From NCBI GenBank assembly GCA_031553035.1, contig JAVBLY010000005.1, forward strand, positions 186,001-250,000: 64,000 nucleotides of DNA, given 5' to 3'. This DNA comes from JAVBLY01 sp031553035 (GTDB lineage: Bacteria; Bacillota; Clostridia; Peptostreptococcales; Anaerovoracaceae). Below the pieces are notes generated by a model, which saw only the letters and a program-made list of their open reading frames with translations, did not search any database and was not told where the DNA came from. Both the position numbers and the translations under genes were made by a program. Positions within the stretch are counted from its first letter, which is position 1, and each line of letters opens with the position of its first letter. Shown here in pieces: positions 52,101 to 61,356 of the stretch.

Positions 52101-53816
52101 CTATATGTTTTGGTGCCTCTTGATCTTCTTTGTTGTGGTCTTTTCGAATTCATCTTGCCTGATCATCATATTTCTTACCCGCTTATAAACCGGCAGCTCC
52201 ATATTCATGGCACTGACCGTAGTTTTTATGAAGTCGTAGATTTCTTCGTCGTCGGCATCTATCCCCAGCTCTTCATGGATCACTTCCATGTTCGGTCTTA
52301 TCTGTGCCGCAACTATTGTGTCTCCTGCGGGATTTTCTTCATCCACTGCGCCGTATACAAGAATCTCCTCTATATATCTGCTGACTAGAAAATATGTCTC
52401 TATTTCTTCTGGATAAATATTCTTTCCGGTTTTAGTTACAATGACATTTTTTTTCCTGCCGGTGATGTATAGCCAGCCCTTATCGTCAATAAATCCAAGG
52501 TCCCCGGTATGAAACCAGCCGTCTTTTATAACTTCATCCGTCGCTTTTTTATTTTTATAATATCCCAGCATTACATTGGGACCTTTATAGATAATCTCTC
52601 CGATACCTTCATCGTCGTTATTGATTATTTTTAATTGGCCGCTGCTGACAACGGGACCAACAGAGCCTGCCTTTTTATATGTATTTTCAAAATCAGGTGT
52701 ACCCGAAACCAGAGGGGAACATTCAGTCAGTCCATAACCTTGAACCATTCGTATCCCAAAATCCTCAAACCCCCTTATAACTTTTGGATCAGCTGCTGCA
52801 GCTCCGCTTACCACCAGCCTGAGTTTTCCTCCGAATTGCTTGTAAATGCTGGAAAAAATCTGTTTTTTCAGATCAAGGCCCATTGCCGCGAGAGTCTTAT
52901 TCAGATTCACCCCCATTGAAAGAAGCTTGGTACGCTTCGTTCTTGCGGCTTCTTTAAGTATTTTATTATACATGGACTCAACGATGAGAGGTACAGCGAT
53001 CAAAACGGATGCCTTAGCTTCCTTGAAGTTCTTTGCCACATATTTCAGCCCTTCAAAAAACGCAACCGATGCTCCCGAATAGAGAACTGTTGCGATGCCT
53101 ATTGTGGACTCGAACGTGTGGTGAATGGGCAATAGTGACAGTGATCTGTCACTTGGATATACCTTAACAATCTTGCTTATATCCATGATATTTGATGTTA
53201 TATTTCTGTGACTCAGCATCACGCCTTTTGCGTTGCCCGTTGTCCCCGATGTGAAGAGGATCATATGCATGTCATTTGGGTCGATCATCGTGGTCATATA
53301 TGTGGTATCTCCATTATTAATAAGTGATTTACCTTCATTAATGAGAATGTCCATATCGCAGATCTCTTTTGGATACTGTCTTATTTCAAATTTATGATCC
53401 ACAAGAGAAAAATCGATTTTACTTTCAAATTCTTCGGTATAAAAAACAGCCTTGCAGTCAGCCTGACTGATAAGATTATTGATTTCATTTGCGCTCAGCT
53501 CTTTATCAAGGGGAACAGCAACCCCGGCGCCACAAACTACCGCATAGTACGCAAGCACAAAATGATAGCAATTTGAGCCTATTATTGCGATTTTCTGGCC
53601 TTTTAATCCTTTATCCAGAAGCCTTGTGCCAAGAGAATTAACGTCGCTCATAAATTTGAGATAACTGATTTCTTTATAGTCTCCGCCTTTTTCGACCTTT
53701 TGCAAAAAAGCCGGATTTTTTCCATATAGAGAAACGCTCTGGTTCAGCATATCTTTAAGATCGGTTATTTTTCTTGTTACATAGTATTTTTCTATATCGT
53801 TGAAATTATCTTCCAT
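52101..53816 (-). CDS. AMP-dependent acyl-CoA ligase (long-chain type)
   Basis: A 571-residue adenylate-forming ligase that activates a carboxylic acid to acyl-CoA via acyl-AMP. Motifs are LFTSGTTGNAKGVMLSHRN (the P-loop A3), YGLTECSPLVSG, GWFHTGDLGF and the C-terminal hinge GRKKNVIVTKTGKNIYP. The architecture is closest to long-chain fatty-acid CoA ligases of the FadD group. It is directly upstream of the sigma-54 activator and possibly cotranscribed, but its promoter is unrelated to the -24/-12 site. AAGGTTAAC precedes the ATG. Confidence 0.86.
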   Translation of the reverse strand: MEDNFNDIEKYYVTRKITDLKDMLNQSVSLYGKNPAFLQKVEKGGDYKEISYLKFMSDVNSLGTRLLDKGLKGQKIAIIGSNCYHFVLAYYAVVCGAGVAVPLDKELSANEINNLISQADCKAVFYTEEFESKIDFSLVDHKFEIRQYPKEICDMDILINEGKSLINNGDTTYMTTMIDPNDMHMILFTSGTTGNAKGVMLSHRNITSNIMDISKIVKVYPSDRSLSLLPIHHTFESTIGIATVLYSGASVAFFEGLKYVAKNFKEAKASVLIAVPLIVESMYNKILKEAARTKRTKLLSMGVNLNKTLAAMGLDLKKQIFSSIYKQFGGKLRLVVSGAAAADPKVIRGFEDFGIRMVQGYGLTECSPLVSGTPDFENTYKKAGSVGPVVSSGQLKIINNDDEGIGEIIYKGPNVMLGYYKNKKATDEVIKDGWFHTGDLGFIDDKGWLYITGRKKNVIVTKTGKNIYPEEIETYFLVSRYIEEILVYGAVDEENPAGDTIVAAQIRPNMEVIHEELGIDADDEEIYDFIKTTVSAMNMELPVYKRVRNMMIRQDEFEKTTTKKIKRHQNI

Positions 53817-53965
53817 ATGTTAACCTTCCTGTCAGTAAAGTATATCAGAGTGATTCATTTTCGTATATATTAATATTAATTTAACGCATGGGCGTTTGAA
53901 AATCTTCAAAACGGATAAAATATATGGTAGAATAAGAAAATCTATTTTGAAAAGGGAGTGAGAGA

Positions 53966-54607
53966 ATGCTTGCATTTATAGGCAGCTTTATGTTCATAGG
54001 TATCATGCTTGTTGTGAATTTTGCAATAAGCTGGTGGAACGCCAGAACGGTAGGCAAGATGTGGTCCGAATCCAAAGCTATAGGCGGGTTCCCAAGAGTA
54101 CTTGCAATTAGCGGATACATAATGTCCATTGCCGGATTCACCATGGTATATGTAACAATACTCATGGTATTGGTCAGTACTTTGGGAACATATTTCGAAT
54201 TTCTGGACCAGGCCACCGCAGAGCTACTTATGAGTTTCGTCGGAGATCTGTCATATGTACTGATAATGATGGCTATTATTCCTACCGGTATAATCATCTG
54301 GATCAACAGCCTCATAACTTTCTGGAAGCATAAGAACCTAAGAACAGGCGGTGTTGCACTTTGGAATACCATCGCAACAGTCAGTAATGTAATAAGCGCC
54401 GCAAGACATATGCCTTCCGCATTCAACGGCATCAAAAAAGCCCTCAGCAACAATGATCGCGGAAGTGGTAATATAATCATCCTGGGCATAATAATAGTAC
54501 TAGCGGCCATTCTTGGCGGATATTTTACAGCATCAGCCATCATGCACAGGCAGGATCGAAAGTACGATCTGGTTGAAAAGGTCACAGGCCAGAAACTGGC
54601 ACAGTAA
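53966..54607 (+). CDS. Multi-pass membrane protein of unknown function
   Basis: A 213-residue protein with about five hydrophobic segments (about 2-22, 50-75, 88-115, 130-150 region and 173-192). I do not recognise the family. It starts with GGGAGTGAGAGA upstream and is followed one base later by another small membrane protein and a chemoreceptor gene. A short basic segment (QDRKYDLVEKVTGQKLAQ) ends the protein. Its neighbours hint at a role with the chemoreceptor, which is a weak inference. Confidence 0.65.
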   Translation: MLAFIGSFMFIGIMLVVNFAISWWNARTVGKMWSESKAIGGFPRVLAISGYIMSIAGFTMVYVTILMVLVSTLGTYFEFLDQATAELLMSFVGDLSYVLIMMAIIPTGIIIWINSLITFWKHKNLRTGGVALWNTIATVSNVISAARHMPSAFNGIKKALSNNDRGSGNIIILGIIIVLAAILGGYFTASAIMHRQDRKYDLVEKVTGQKLAQ

Positions 54608-54608
54608 A

Positions 54609-54995
54609 ATGAAAAAACAGATAACTGAGTATATGGAATTCATCGAAAGCGAATTGAAACGCCTTGATAACAGCAGGGAAAAAGACTTGGATGAACTTGC
54701 AAAACTAAATCAGCAGATGATCGAGGATTTTCGCCATGAAAGATTTGTACATCTGATCATCACCCTCTTTTTTGCTCTTATGGCAATAGTTTGGTTTATT
54801 GTAACATTAGGCCTTATGTGGATGGGACCTTCAGAATATGTAGGAACATACATGGTGATCCTCCTCGGAGTGCTTACCTTGCTGTTTTTGGTTGTTGATG
54901 CCTTTTACATACGACATTATTATTTTCTTGAAAACAATATCCAGAAGCTGTATGGATACAATGAAAAAATATACAGCCTCAAAACAAAGGAGTAG
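54609..54995 (+). CDS. Small membrane protein with two helices
   Basis: A 128-residue protein: a charged N-terminal helix (about 1-45, with coiled-coil-like Leu spacing), two membrane helices (about 46-68 and 78-100) and a charged tail. The start is ATG 54609, one base after the stop of the previous gene; the longer frame starting at 54513 overlaps that gene and is not used. No family is recognised. The next gene begins 3 bp later, so all three may be one operon. Confidence 0.65.
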   Translation: MKKQITEYMEFIESELKRLDNSREKDLDELAKLNQQMIEDFRHERFVHLIITLFFALMAIVWFIVTLGLMWMGPSEYVGTYMVILLGVLTLLFLVVDAFYIRHYYFLENNIQKLYGYNEKIYSLKTKE

Positions 54996-54998
54996 ATT

Positions 54999-56723
54999 AT
55001 GCCAGCAAACGGCAAAATCATAAACAACAAAAAAATCGCAAATCAGATGGTCAGTAAAGTGCTGATCATGCTTTTGGTCAGTGCACTGCTAATCGGTATA
55101 GTAAGCGTAAGCATTTTCAGAAACGAAAATATCAAAACTTCGAAGGCTTACGCAAATTACATTACGGAAGGCATAGTGGCAAGTATAGAAGTATCCGAAA
55201 TAATGAAGTCTGTCGACTCAGGAAAAAAAGACGAGTACTGGACGGAGATGAAAACATATCTTGACAAAGTGAAAACCAGTGCTGATGCCGAGTATTTGTA
55301 TATTGCCTATTTTGAAGGGGATAGAGTATTTTATTATGTCGAAGGCGAAAGACCAAATGACACTCCCGATATGATAGCCGGATTTGCCGAAGAAGCGCGT
55401 TTGGATGATTTTAAGACAGAGCTGATGGAAGGAGTTAAATCGGGTGATGTGGTCAATGATTATGATTACTATACAAATTATGGAAGAGTAATTACTGGAT
55501 ACTCACCTATAAAGGACGAAGGTGGAAATATTGTGGGTTTTGTCGGTGTCGATCTTGACGGAAGCAATGTATTTAATGTAACTCTGAAATTTATAATTGT
55601 TATCGCCGCAATCATATTGATAGTCAGTATGATAATGGGATTCATATTCAGAAGGAATGTCAATAAGTTTATAGGCAAGCCTATCATGCAAATAACCGAT
55701 GCTGCTCATAGAATGGCAGAGGGAGACATAGATGTGAATCTTGATACTAGTGTTAGAAATGAAATAGGCCTACTGAGGGAAACATTTAATGAGATGAACG
55801 ATGCCGTCAGAAACCAGGCTCGGATAATAGAGAAAATGGCGGAAGGAGACTACCGTGAACATATCGATATTAGATCCGGTAATGATGTAATGAATAAGTC
55901 TATCAACAATCTTCTGGATTCAAACATCAGGTCGGTATACAAGACTCTTGAAGCTTCAAAGCAGGTGGCAAGAAGCGCATCTGAAATAGAAGCCGGATCC
56001 CAGTCTGTCGCTGCAGGTGCAAATGAACAGGCTCAGACAATAGAAGAGTTCAGATCAATGATGAATAATCTTACGGAAGTTGCAAGTGATAATGCAAAGA
56101 GCATTTCAGAAGTCGATCTGGCTACCACTGATGCCTCGGCTAAACTGAAAGACACCGTGGCCATAATAGAGGATCTGGTCAGTTCTCTGAGCCAAATATC
56201 CATCAATGCAAAAGAAATTTCTTCTGTTATGCAGCTTATCGACAATATCGCTTTCCAGACCAACATCCTTGCTCTCAACGCAGCTGTTGAGGCCGCAAGA
56301 GCGGGGCAGCACGGAAAGGGGTTCTCAGTAGTTGCGGATGAAGTGAGGCAGCTTGCAAATAAATCGGCCGACGCTGCCAGAGAAACCGAGGCCATGCTGA
56401 CAGAAAACTTTTCTGCCATGGAAGAGGGGAGCAAGAAAGCAAATCTTGGAAACGAGAGTATCAATAGTGTTTCAGAAGCATCGAATGTCATCTTTGAATC
56501 TATGAGAAGGATCGAAGAAGCGGCTGCGAATCAGGCTGATTCCATCAAGCAGATAATGCTTAGAATTGAAGAGTTCTCCGTTGTGATCCAGAAGAATTCC
56601 ACCATGTCGGAAGAAAGTGCAACCGCCGCCGCACAGCTATCGGCTTTATCAAGAGAACTCGAACATATTATGGAAGGGTTTAAATTCAGCCATGAGGATG
56701 TGGAGAAATACACAAAGAAATGA
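54999..56723 (+). CDS. Methyl-accepting chemotaxis protein
   Basis: A 574-residue chemoreceptor: two membrane helices (about 20-40 and 190-215) flank an external sensor domain (about 45-188) that looks cache-like (YDYYTNYGRVITGYSPI and VGFVGVDLDG), followed by HAMP (about 218-270) and a long signalling coil with the hairpin tip NIAFQTNILALNAAVEAA and GFSVVADEVRQLA. It binds CheA and CheW, which are not in this window. The ligand is unknown. AAGGAG precedes the ATG. Confidence 0.94.
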   Translation: MPANGKIINNKKIANQMVSKVLIMLLVSALLIGIVSVSIFRNENIKTSKAYANYITEGIVASIEVSEIMKSVDSGKKDEYWTEMKTYLDKVKTSADAEYLYIAYFEGDRVFYYVEGERPNDTPDMIAGFAEEARLDDFKTELMEGVKSGDVVNDYDYYTNYGRVITGYSPIKDEGGNIVGFVGVDLDGSNVFNVTLKFIIVIAAIILIVSMIMGFIFRRNVNKFIGKPIMQITDAAHRMAEGDIDVNLDTSVRNEIGLLRETFNEMNDAVRNQARIIEKMAEGDYREHIDIRSGNDVMNKSINNLLDSNIRSVYKTLEASKQVARSASEIEAGSQSVAAGANEQAQTIEEFRSMMNNLTEVASDNAKSISEVDLATTDASAKLKDTVAIIEDLVSSLSQISINAKEISSVMQLIDNIAFQTNILALNAAVEAARAGQHGKGFSVVADEVRQLANKSADAARETEAMLTENFSAMEEGSKKANLGNESINSVSEASNVIFESMRRIEEAAANQADSIKQIMLRIEEFSVVIQKNSTMSEESATAAAQLSALSRELEHIMEGFKFSHEDVEKYTKK

Positions 56724-56745
56724 ACTGATTATTCTTACTAAGGTA

Positions 56746-56775
56746 TTGACTTGCAAGTGTTGCAGGTGGTAATAT
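56746..56775 (+). promoter_or_regulatory. Promoter of the infC operon
   Basis: TTGACT (56746-56751), 18-bp spacer and TAATAT (56770-56775). Transcription should start near 56782. Confidence 0.7.
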
Positions 56776-56781
56776 ATCAAG

Positions 56782-56915
56782 GTACAACAAAGAAGAAGTT
56801 ATTCGCTTCTCACCTCGTAGGCGCTCAGCAGGCAGGTTAATAAACAAAATGCCCGTAGTAAAAGCGGGTAAGTGATTATGTTTATTGAGGCGGATACAAA
56901 ATGTATCCGCTTTTT
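56782..56915 (+). promoter_or_regulatory. infC-rpmI-rplT attenuation leader with terminator
   Basis: A 160-nt leader carries several hairpins and ends in a perfect terminator, GCGGATACA-AAA-TGTATCCGC (56890-56910) plus TTTTT. Leaders at this position in Firmicutes are usually controlled by ribosomal protein L20 or a related signal; that is inferred from context. Confidence 0.75.
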
Positions 56916-56951
56916 ATATTTACATTTTACGCAGTATTGGAGGTGTAAACA

Positions 56952-57506
56952 ATCAAAAAGACTAACTTTATCAACGAAGAAATTCGTGCAAAAGAACTGA
57001 GAGTCATCGATGGTGATGGTCAGCAGGCTGGAATACTGGGGCTTGATGAAGCACTGGATCTGGCCGAAAAAAGCAATTTGGATCTGGTCCTGATTTCGCC
57101 CAATGCAAACCCACCGGTTGCCAAAATCATGGACTATGGCAAATATCACTATGAACTTCAAAAGAAGGAAAAGGAAGCCAAAAAAAAGCAGAAGACCATC
57201 CAGGTCAAGGAAATCAGGCTGAGCACCTTCATTGAAGAGCATGATATAAAGGTGAAGGCAAACAACGCCTGCAAGTTTCTTAAAGAGGGGAACAAGGTCA
57301 AGGTCAGCCTCAGATTCAAAGGGAGAGAGCGTGGCAGGACAGCTAATGGATTCGAAGTCATGGAAAGGTTTGCACAGCTTACTGAAGAGTTTGGGAAGCC
57401 TGAAAAGCGTGCAGCATTCGAAGGCCGAAGCCTAATGATGATACTGGCTCCTTTCAGCGAAAAGGATAAAGCCAGGAAAGAAAAAGAAGAAAAAGACAAA
57501 AAATAA
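56952..57506 (+). CDS. infC: Translation initiation factor IF-3, AUC start
   Basis: IF-3 keeps the 30S subunit free and checks the start codon. The frame begins at ATC 56952: GGAGGTG (56939-56945) sits six bases upstream, and the next residues are KKTNFINEEIRAKELRVIDGDG as usual for the family's N-terminus. The first in-frame ATG is 42 codons later, which would delete the N-terminal domain. A non-AUG start is typical of infC and lets IF-3 repress its own translation. The C-terminal domain ends RSLMMILAPFSEK. The gene is followed by rpmI and rplT. Confidence 0.94.
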   Translation: MKKTNFINEEIRAKELRVIDGDGQQAGILGLDEALDLAEKSNLDLVLISPNANPPVAKIMDYGKYHYELQKKEKEAKKKQKTIQVKEIRLSTFIEEHDIKVKANNACKFLKEGNKVKVSLRFKGRERGRTANGFEVMERFAQLTEEFGKPEKRAAFEGRSLMMILAPFSEKDKARKEKEEKDKK

Positions 57507-57541
57507 TTTAATAAATATTGAAAAAGAAAGGAAATATAAAG

Positions 57542-57742
57542 ATGGCAAAGAACAAAATGAAATCGCACAGAGGGGCCATGAAAAGATTCAAACTTACCGG
57601 AACCGGCAAACTCAAGAGGCATAAAGCAAATAAACAACATATCCTCACTAAGAAAAGTGCCAAGAGAAAAAGGGGACTGAGGAAAGCTACTACACTTGGA
57701 AGCGCCGACATCAAGAGAATCAAGGCTGCGATCGCAAAGTAA
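57542..57742 (+). CDS. rpmI: Ribosomal protein L35
   Basis: A 66-residue, very basic protein starting MAKNKMKSHRGAMKRFKLTG, the L35 signature. I use ATG 57542, preceded by AAAGGAAAT; the longer frame to 57518 has no ribosome site. It belongs to the large subunit and lies between infC and rplT as in most bacteria. Confidence 0.96.
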   Translation: MAKNKMKSHRGAMKRFKLTGTGKLKRHKANKQHILTKKSAKRKRGLRKATTLGSADIKRIKAAIAK

Positions 57743-57760
57743 TAAGGAAGGTGAATCAAA

Positions 57761-58117
57761 ATGGCAAGAGTTAAAAAAGGAAAAAACGCACATAAAGGAC
57801 ATAAAAAAGTATTGGACCAGGCAAAAGGATTTTACGGTCAGAAGAGCAAGGTATTCAGGGCTGCAAATCCTGCTGTTATGAGATCACTTGCAACAGCTTA
57901 CGTTGGAAGAAAGAATAAGAAGAGAGATTTCAGAAGACTGTGGATTACCAGAATAAATGCCGGCGCAAGAATGAATGGCATATCATACAGCAATCTAATG
58001 AACGGTCTTAAAAAATCAGGAATAGAGATAAACAGAAAAATGCTGTCAGAAATGGCAATAACAGATGTTTCAGGATTCGCAGAACTGTGTGAAACCGCTA
58101 AAAAGGCGGTCAAATAA
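57761..58117 (+). CDS. rplT: Ribosomal protein L20
   Basis: A 118-residue large-subunit protein that also acts as a translational or transcriptional regulator of its own operon. MARVKKGKNAHKGHKK and RKNKKRDFRRLWITRINA are characteristic. GGAAGGTG precedes the ATG. It sits 18 bp after rpmI. The attenuator before infC is the expected target of feedback by this protein. Confidence 0.97.
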   Translation: MARVKKGKNAHKGHKKVLDQAKGFYGQKSKVFRAANPAVMRSLATAYVGRKNKKRDFRRLWITRINAGARMNGISYSNLMNGLKKSGIEINRKMLSEMAITDVSGFAELCETAKKAVK

Positions 58118-58131
58118 AGCGAGGTTGTATA

Positions 58132-58623
58132 ATGAGATGTCCATTTTGTGACAATATCGATACCAAGGTTATCGACTCAAGACCCACCGAAGAAGGTCAC
58201 GCCATAAGGCGAAGGCGTGAATGCGAAAAATGCGGAAAACGTTTCACCACCTATGAAAAGGTCGAAGAAATAACTCTCATGGTCATCAAGAAGGATGGCA
58301 GCAGAGAAGCATTTGACAGAAACAAAATAATGAACGGAATAATTCGAGCCTGTGAGAAGCGTCCTGTTCCAATGTCGGAAGTTGAGAAGATCGTAAGCGA
58401 TATAGAGCGGGGTCTCAACAACATGATGGAAAAGGAAATGGAAAGCAATATTATCGGCGAGTTCGTAATGGAACACCTCAAGGAAATCGATGATGTCGCC
58501 TATGTTCGTTTTGCTTCGGTTTACAGACAATTCACAGATGCCGAAAGCTTCAGAAGTGAAATAGAAAAGCTTCTGAGTAGCGGTAGTGACAAACTTAAAA
58601 AGGATAAAAAAAATGACCGATAA
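58132..58623 (+). CDS. nrdR: Transcriptional repressor NrdR
   Basis: NrdR senses (d)ATP and represses ribonucleotide-reductase genes. The 163-residue protein has the zinc ribbon MRCPFCDNIDTKVIDSR...ECEKCGKRF (four cysteines), then an ATP-cone domain (LMVIKKDGSREAFDRNKI). It is cotranscribed with rplT and overlaps the cmk start by 11 bp. Its binding sites are not visible in this window since no nrd genes are here. Confidence 0.95.
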   Translation: MRCPFCDNIDTKVIDSRPTEEGHAIRRRRECEKCGKRFTTYEKVEEITLMVIKKDGSREAFDRNKIMNGIIRACEKRPVPMSEVEKIVSDIERGLNNMMEKEMESNIIGEFVMEHLKEIDDVAYVRFASVYRQFTDAESFRSEIEKLLSSGSDKLKKDKKNDR

Positions 58624-59284
58624 AGTTTATCAGATAGCTATAGACGGACCTTCCGGTGCAGGAAAAAGCACCATTGCGAAACACATAGCAAGAGAACTTA
58701 ATATCGATTATATCGATACCGGAGCTATGTACAGAGCCGTAGCATATAAAATGCTTCAGAAAAAAATCGATAATGATGATTTAGATGCTTTAAGCGAGAT
58801 GCTTGAGCATACCGATGTTGATTTTTCCGGAGGAGAAACCCTTCTGGATGGTAAGTCTGTAAATGCTGTTATCAGGACTCCTGATGTTACAAAAATGGCA
58901 TCGTCATGCTCGGCAGTTCCCGCTGTCCGTGAAAAGCTGGTAGCCCTGCAAAGAGAAATGGGCGTTAAAAAAAGTGTGATAATGGACGGCAGAGATATAG
59001 GGACAAATGTTTTTAAAAATGCTGTTTTTAAGTATTACATTACCGCATCAGTAGATGAAAGGGCTCAAAGGCGATTCAGGGAGCTTCAGCTGAAGGACGA
59101 AAATACAAAGCTCTCCGATGTAAAAAAAGATATCGAACAGAGAGATTTAAACGACTCTACCAGAAAGCTGAATCCCTTGAGAAGGGCAGATGATGCAAAA
59201 CAAGTCGACACAACGGGTTTGGGGATCACTGAAGTCACTGAACTCATTCTTAATGACATAAAGGAGAGACTATGTCAATTGTAA
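58613..59284 (+). CDS. cmk: Cytidylate kinase
   Basis: Converts CMP and dCMP to the diphosphates. The start is ATG 58613, giving 223 residues, with the P-loop DGPSGAGKSTIAKH (about 11-24) and IDTGAMYRAVAYKM, and DGRDIGTNVF further on. The gene overlaps the end of nrdR by 11 bp; the longer frame beginning at 58586 has no ribosome site. It also overlaps the DUF1015 gene by 13 bp. Confidence 0.95.
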   Translation: MTDKVYQIAIDGPSGAGKSTIAKHIARELNIDYIDTGAMYRAVAYKMLQKKIDNDDLDALSEMLEHTDVDFSGGETLLDGKSVNAVIRTPDVTKMASSCSAVPAVREKLVALQREMGVKKSVIMDGRDIGTNVFKNAVFKYYITASVDERAQRRFRELQLKDENTKLSDVKKDIEQRDLNDSTRKLNPLRRADDAKQVDTTGLGITEVTELILNDIKERLCQL

Positions 59285-60510
59285 GACCGTACAGGGCCTT
59301 GAGGCCTGCAAAAGAGTACGCAGAGAAAGTGATTTCTCTGCCGTATGATGTCATGAACAGAACCGAAGCAAAAAAAATGGCCGAAGGCAACCCATACAGC
59401 TTTCTCAATATCTGCAGATCCGAGATCTGCCTGCCGGATGAGGTGAATCCATACGACAGATCCGTATATGAGAAGGCAAGAGACAATATAAAGGATTTTC
59501 TTGAAAAGGGCATCTTCATCAGAGAAGACAAGCCTGTTTTTTATGTCTACAGGCAGGTTATGAACGGTTTGACCCAGTCCGGGCTGGTCGCCACTGTCTC
59601 AATAGACGAATATGAGAACGACATAATCAAAAAGCATGAACTGACCAGAGTTGAAAAGGAAAAAGATAGAATCAATCATTTCGACGTCTGCAATTGCAAC
59701 ACTGAACCGGTATTTTTAACCTATCGGGACAATGAAGAGATCACAAAAATCACAGATTCATGGATGGCAGATCACGATGCGGAGTATGAATTCGTGACAA
59801 GTGACGGTATCAAACACGAACTCTGGGTAATCACCGATGAAGTATTGATAAAAACGATAGAAGAGCTTTTCGCTGACGTCGCAGCACTTTATATAGCCGA
59901 TGGACATCACAGATCTGCTTCTGCCTACAAGGTGGGCAAAAAGAGAAGGGAAGAGAATCCCGGCTACACCGGGGATGAGGAGTTCAATTTTTTTGAGGCT
60001 GTAATATTTCCGGCCGGAGACTTAAATGTATTCGACTACAACAGAGTGGTCAAGGATCTGAATGGCCTTTCTGAAGATGAATTCATGAAAAAGATAGAAG
60101 AAAATTTCAATATCGAAGCAAAAGGCCAAGAATACAAGCCTGAATCAAAGCATGATTTCGGAATGTATATAGATAAAAAGTGGTATAAACTGACAGCAAA
60201 GGAAGATTCTTTTAATGAGAATGATCCCATAGAATCACTGGATGTGAGCATACTTCAGGACAATTTGCTGGGACCGGTTCTTGGCATAGAAGATCCCAGA
60301 ACTGACAAAAGGATCGATTTCATCGGCGGGATCAGAGGTCTTAAGGAGCTGGAGAGAAGAGCAGATGATGATATGAAGGTTTCGTTTGCGGTCTATCCAG
60401 TTTCAGTTGAAGATCTCATCGACGTGGCGGATGCTGGAATGATAATGCCTCCTAAATCCACATGGTTCGAGCCCAAACTGGGCAGCGGGCTCTTTCTCCA
60501 TGAGCTGTAA
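59272..60510 (+). CDS. DUF1015 family protein
   Basis: A 412-residue cytoplasmic protein. The family signatures SLPYDV at the N-terminus and ADGHHRSASA around the middle (about 210-220) are both present. Some DUF1015 proteins act as ADP-dependent serine kinases (SerK-like), so a role in free serine metabolism is possible but not established for this protein. GGAGAG precedes the ATG, and the start overlaps cmk by 13 bp. Confidence 0.85.
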   Translation: MSIVRPYRALRPAKEYAEKVISLPYDVMNRTEAKKMAEGNPYSFLNICRSEICLPDEVNPYDRSVYEKARDNIKDFLEKGIFIREDKPVFYVYRQVMNGLTQSGLVATVSIDEYENDIIKKHELTRVEKEKDRINHFDVCNCNTEPVFLTYRDNEEITKITDSWMADHDAEYEFVTSDGIKHELWVITDEVLIKTIEELFADVAALYIADGHHRSASAYKVGKKRREENPGYTGDEEFNFFEAVIFPAGDLNVFDYNRVVKDLNGLSEDEFMKKIEENFNIEAKGQEYKPESKHDFGMYIDKKWYKLTAKEDSFNENDPIESLDVSILQDNLLGPVLGIEDPRTDKRIDFIGGIRGLKELERRADDDMKVSFAVYPVSVEDLIDVADAGMIMPPKSTWFEPKLGSGLFLHEL

Positions 60511-60548
60511 TATGTCACATAAATGAATTGTATTTGCAACCTAACTGA

Positions 60549-60577
60549 TTGAATAGATGCAAAAAAAATGATATAAT
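60549..60577 (+). promoter_or_regulatory. Promoter of radC-mreBCD
   Basis: TTGAAT (60549-60554), 17-bp spacer, TATAAT (60572-60577), 80 bp before radC. Confidence 0.65.
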
Positions 60578-60656
60578 TTTAACTCGGGTGTGGTTAGCCT
60601 GAGAGAGTATTAAAAGAGAAAATAACGGTGCATTTTTCTTAAAAAGGAGAAATGAA

Positions 60657-61337
60657 ATGCCGCTTATTAAAGAACTTCCCTATAGCGAAAGACCTAGGGA
60701 AAGAATGCTGAGTCAGGGTGCCGGAATGCTTTCAAATACTGAGCTTTTGGCAATACTGATAGGTACGGGCACAAGGAATGAATCGGCCATGAGTCTGGCC
60801 GAACAAATTATTTCCAAAGAGGAGGAAGGACTGCATTTTCTTGGTTCTGCGGTCCCACAGGAATTATCTGAGATATCCGGTGTGGGAGAGGCAAAATCAT
60901 GTCAGATAGCTGCCGCCATCGAACTGGGAAAGCGCCTGGCAACAAAACCGCGGGCAAAGCGTTTGAACATAGGATCCCCCGAAGATATCGCATCCATATT
61001 CATGGAGGAGATACGGTATCATAAAAAGGAATCTTTCAAAATCCTTCTTCTGAATAAAAAGAATGAAATAATATCTGTCGAGGATATTTCCACCGGAAAT
61101 ATAGATACTTCCATTGTGGATCCCAGAGAGGTGTTCAATCCCGCCATCAGGAAAAGCGCCGGTTCCATAGTTCTCGTGCACAATCACCCAAGCGGCAATC
61201 CTGAGCCAAGCAATGCTGACATAAAGGTCACTGAAAGGATAAAAAAAGCGGGAGAAATATTAGATATAAAGGTTGTCGATCATATAATAATCGGCGACGG
61301 AACATTTATAAGTTTTAAGCGAAAGAAACTGATATAA
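60657..61337 (+). CDS. radC: RadC family protein
   Basis: A 226-residue protein of the RadC/JAB1 group. Helix-hairpin-helix-like ISGVGEAKSCQIAAAIELG (about 75-95) is followed by the JAMM metal site VHNHPSGNPEPSNAD. Despite its name, a DNA repair role is doubtful. It starts after AAAAAGGAG and is followed 19 bp later by mreB, the usual order in Clostridia and bacilli. Confidence 0.94.
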   Translation: MPLIKELPYSERPRERMLSQGAGMLSNTELLAILIGTGTRNESAMSLAEQIISKEEEGLHFLGSAVPQELSEISGVGEAKSCQIAAAIELGKRLATKPRAKRLNIGSPEDIASIFMEEIRYHKKESFKILLLNKKNEIISVEDISTGNIDTSIVDPREVFNPAIRKSAGSIVLVHNHPSGNPEPSNADIKVTERIKKAGEILDIKVVDHIIIGDGTFISFKRKKLI

Positions 61338-61356
61338 GAAAGAGAGGCATCAGCCA

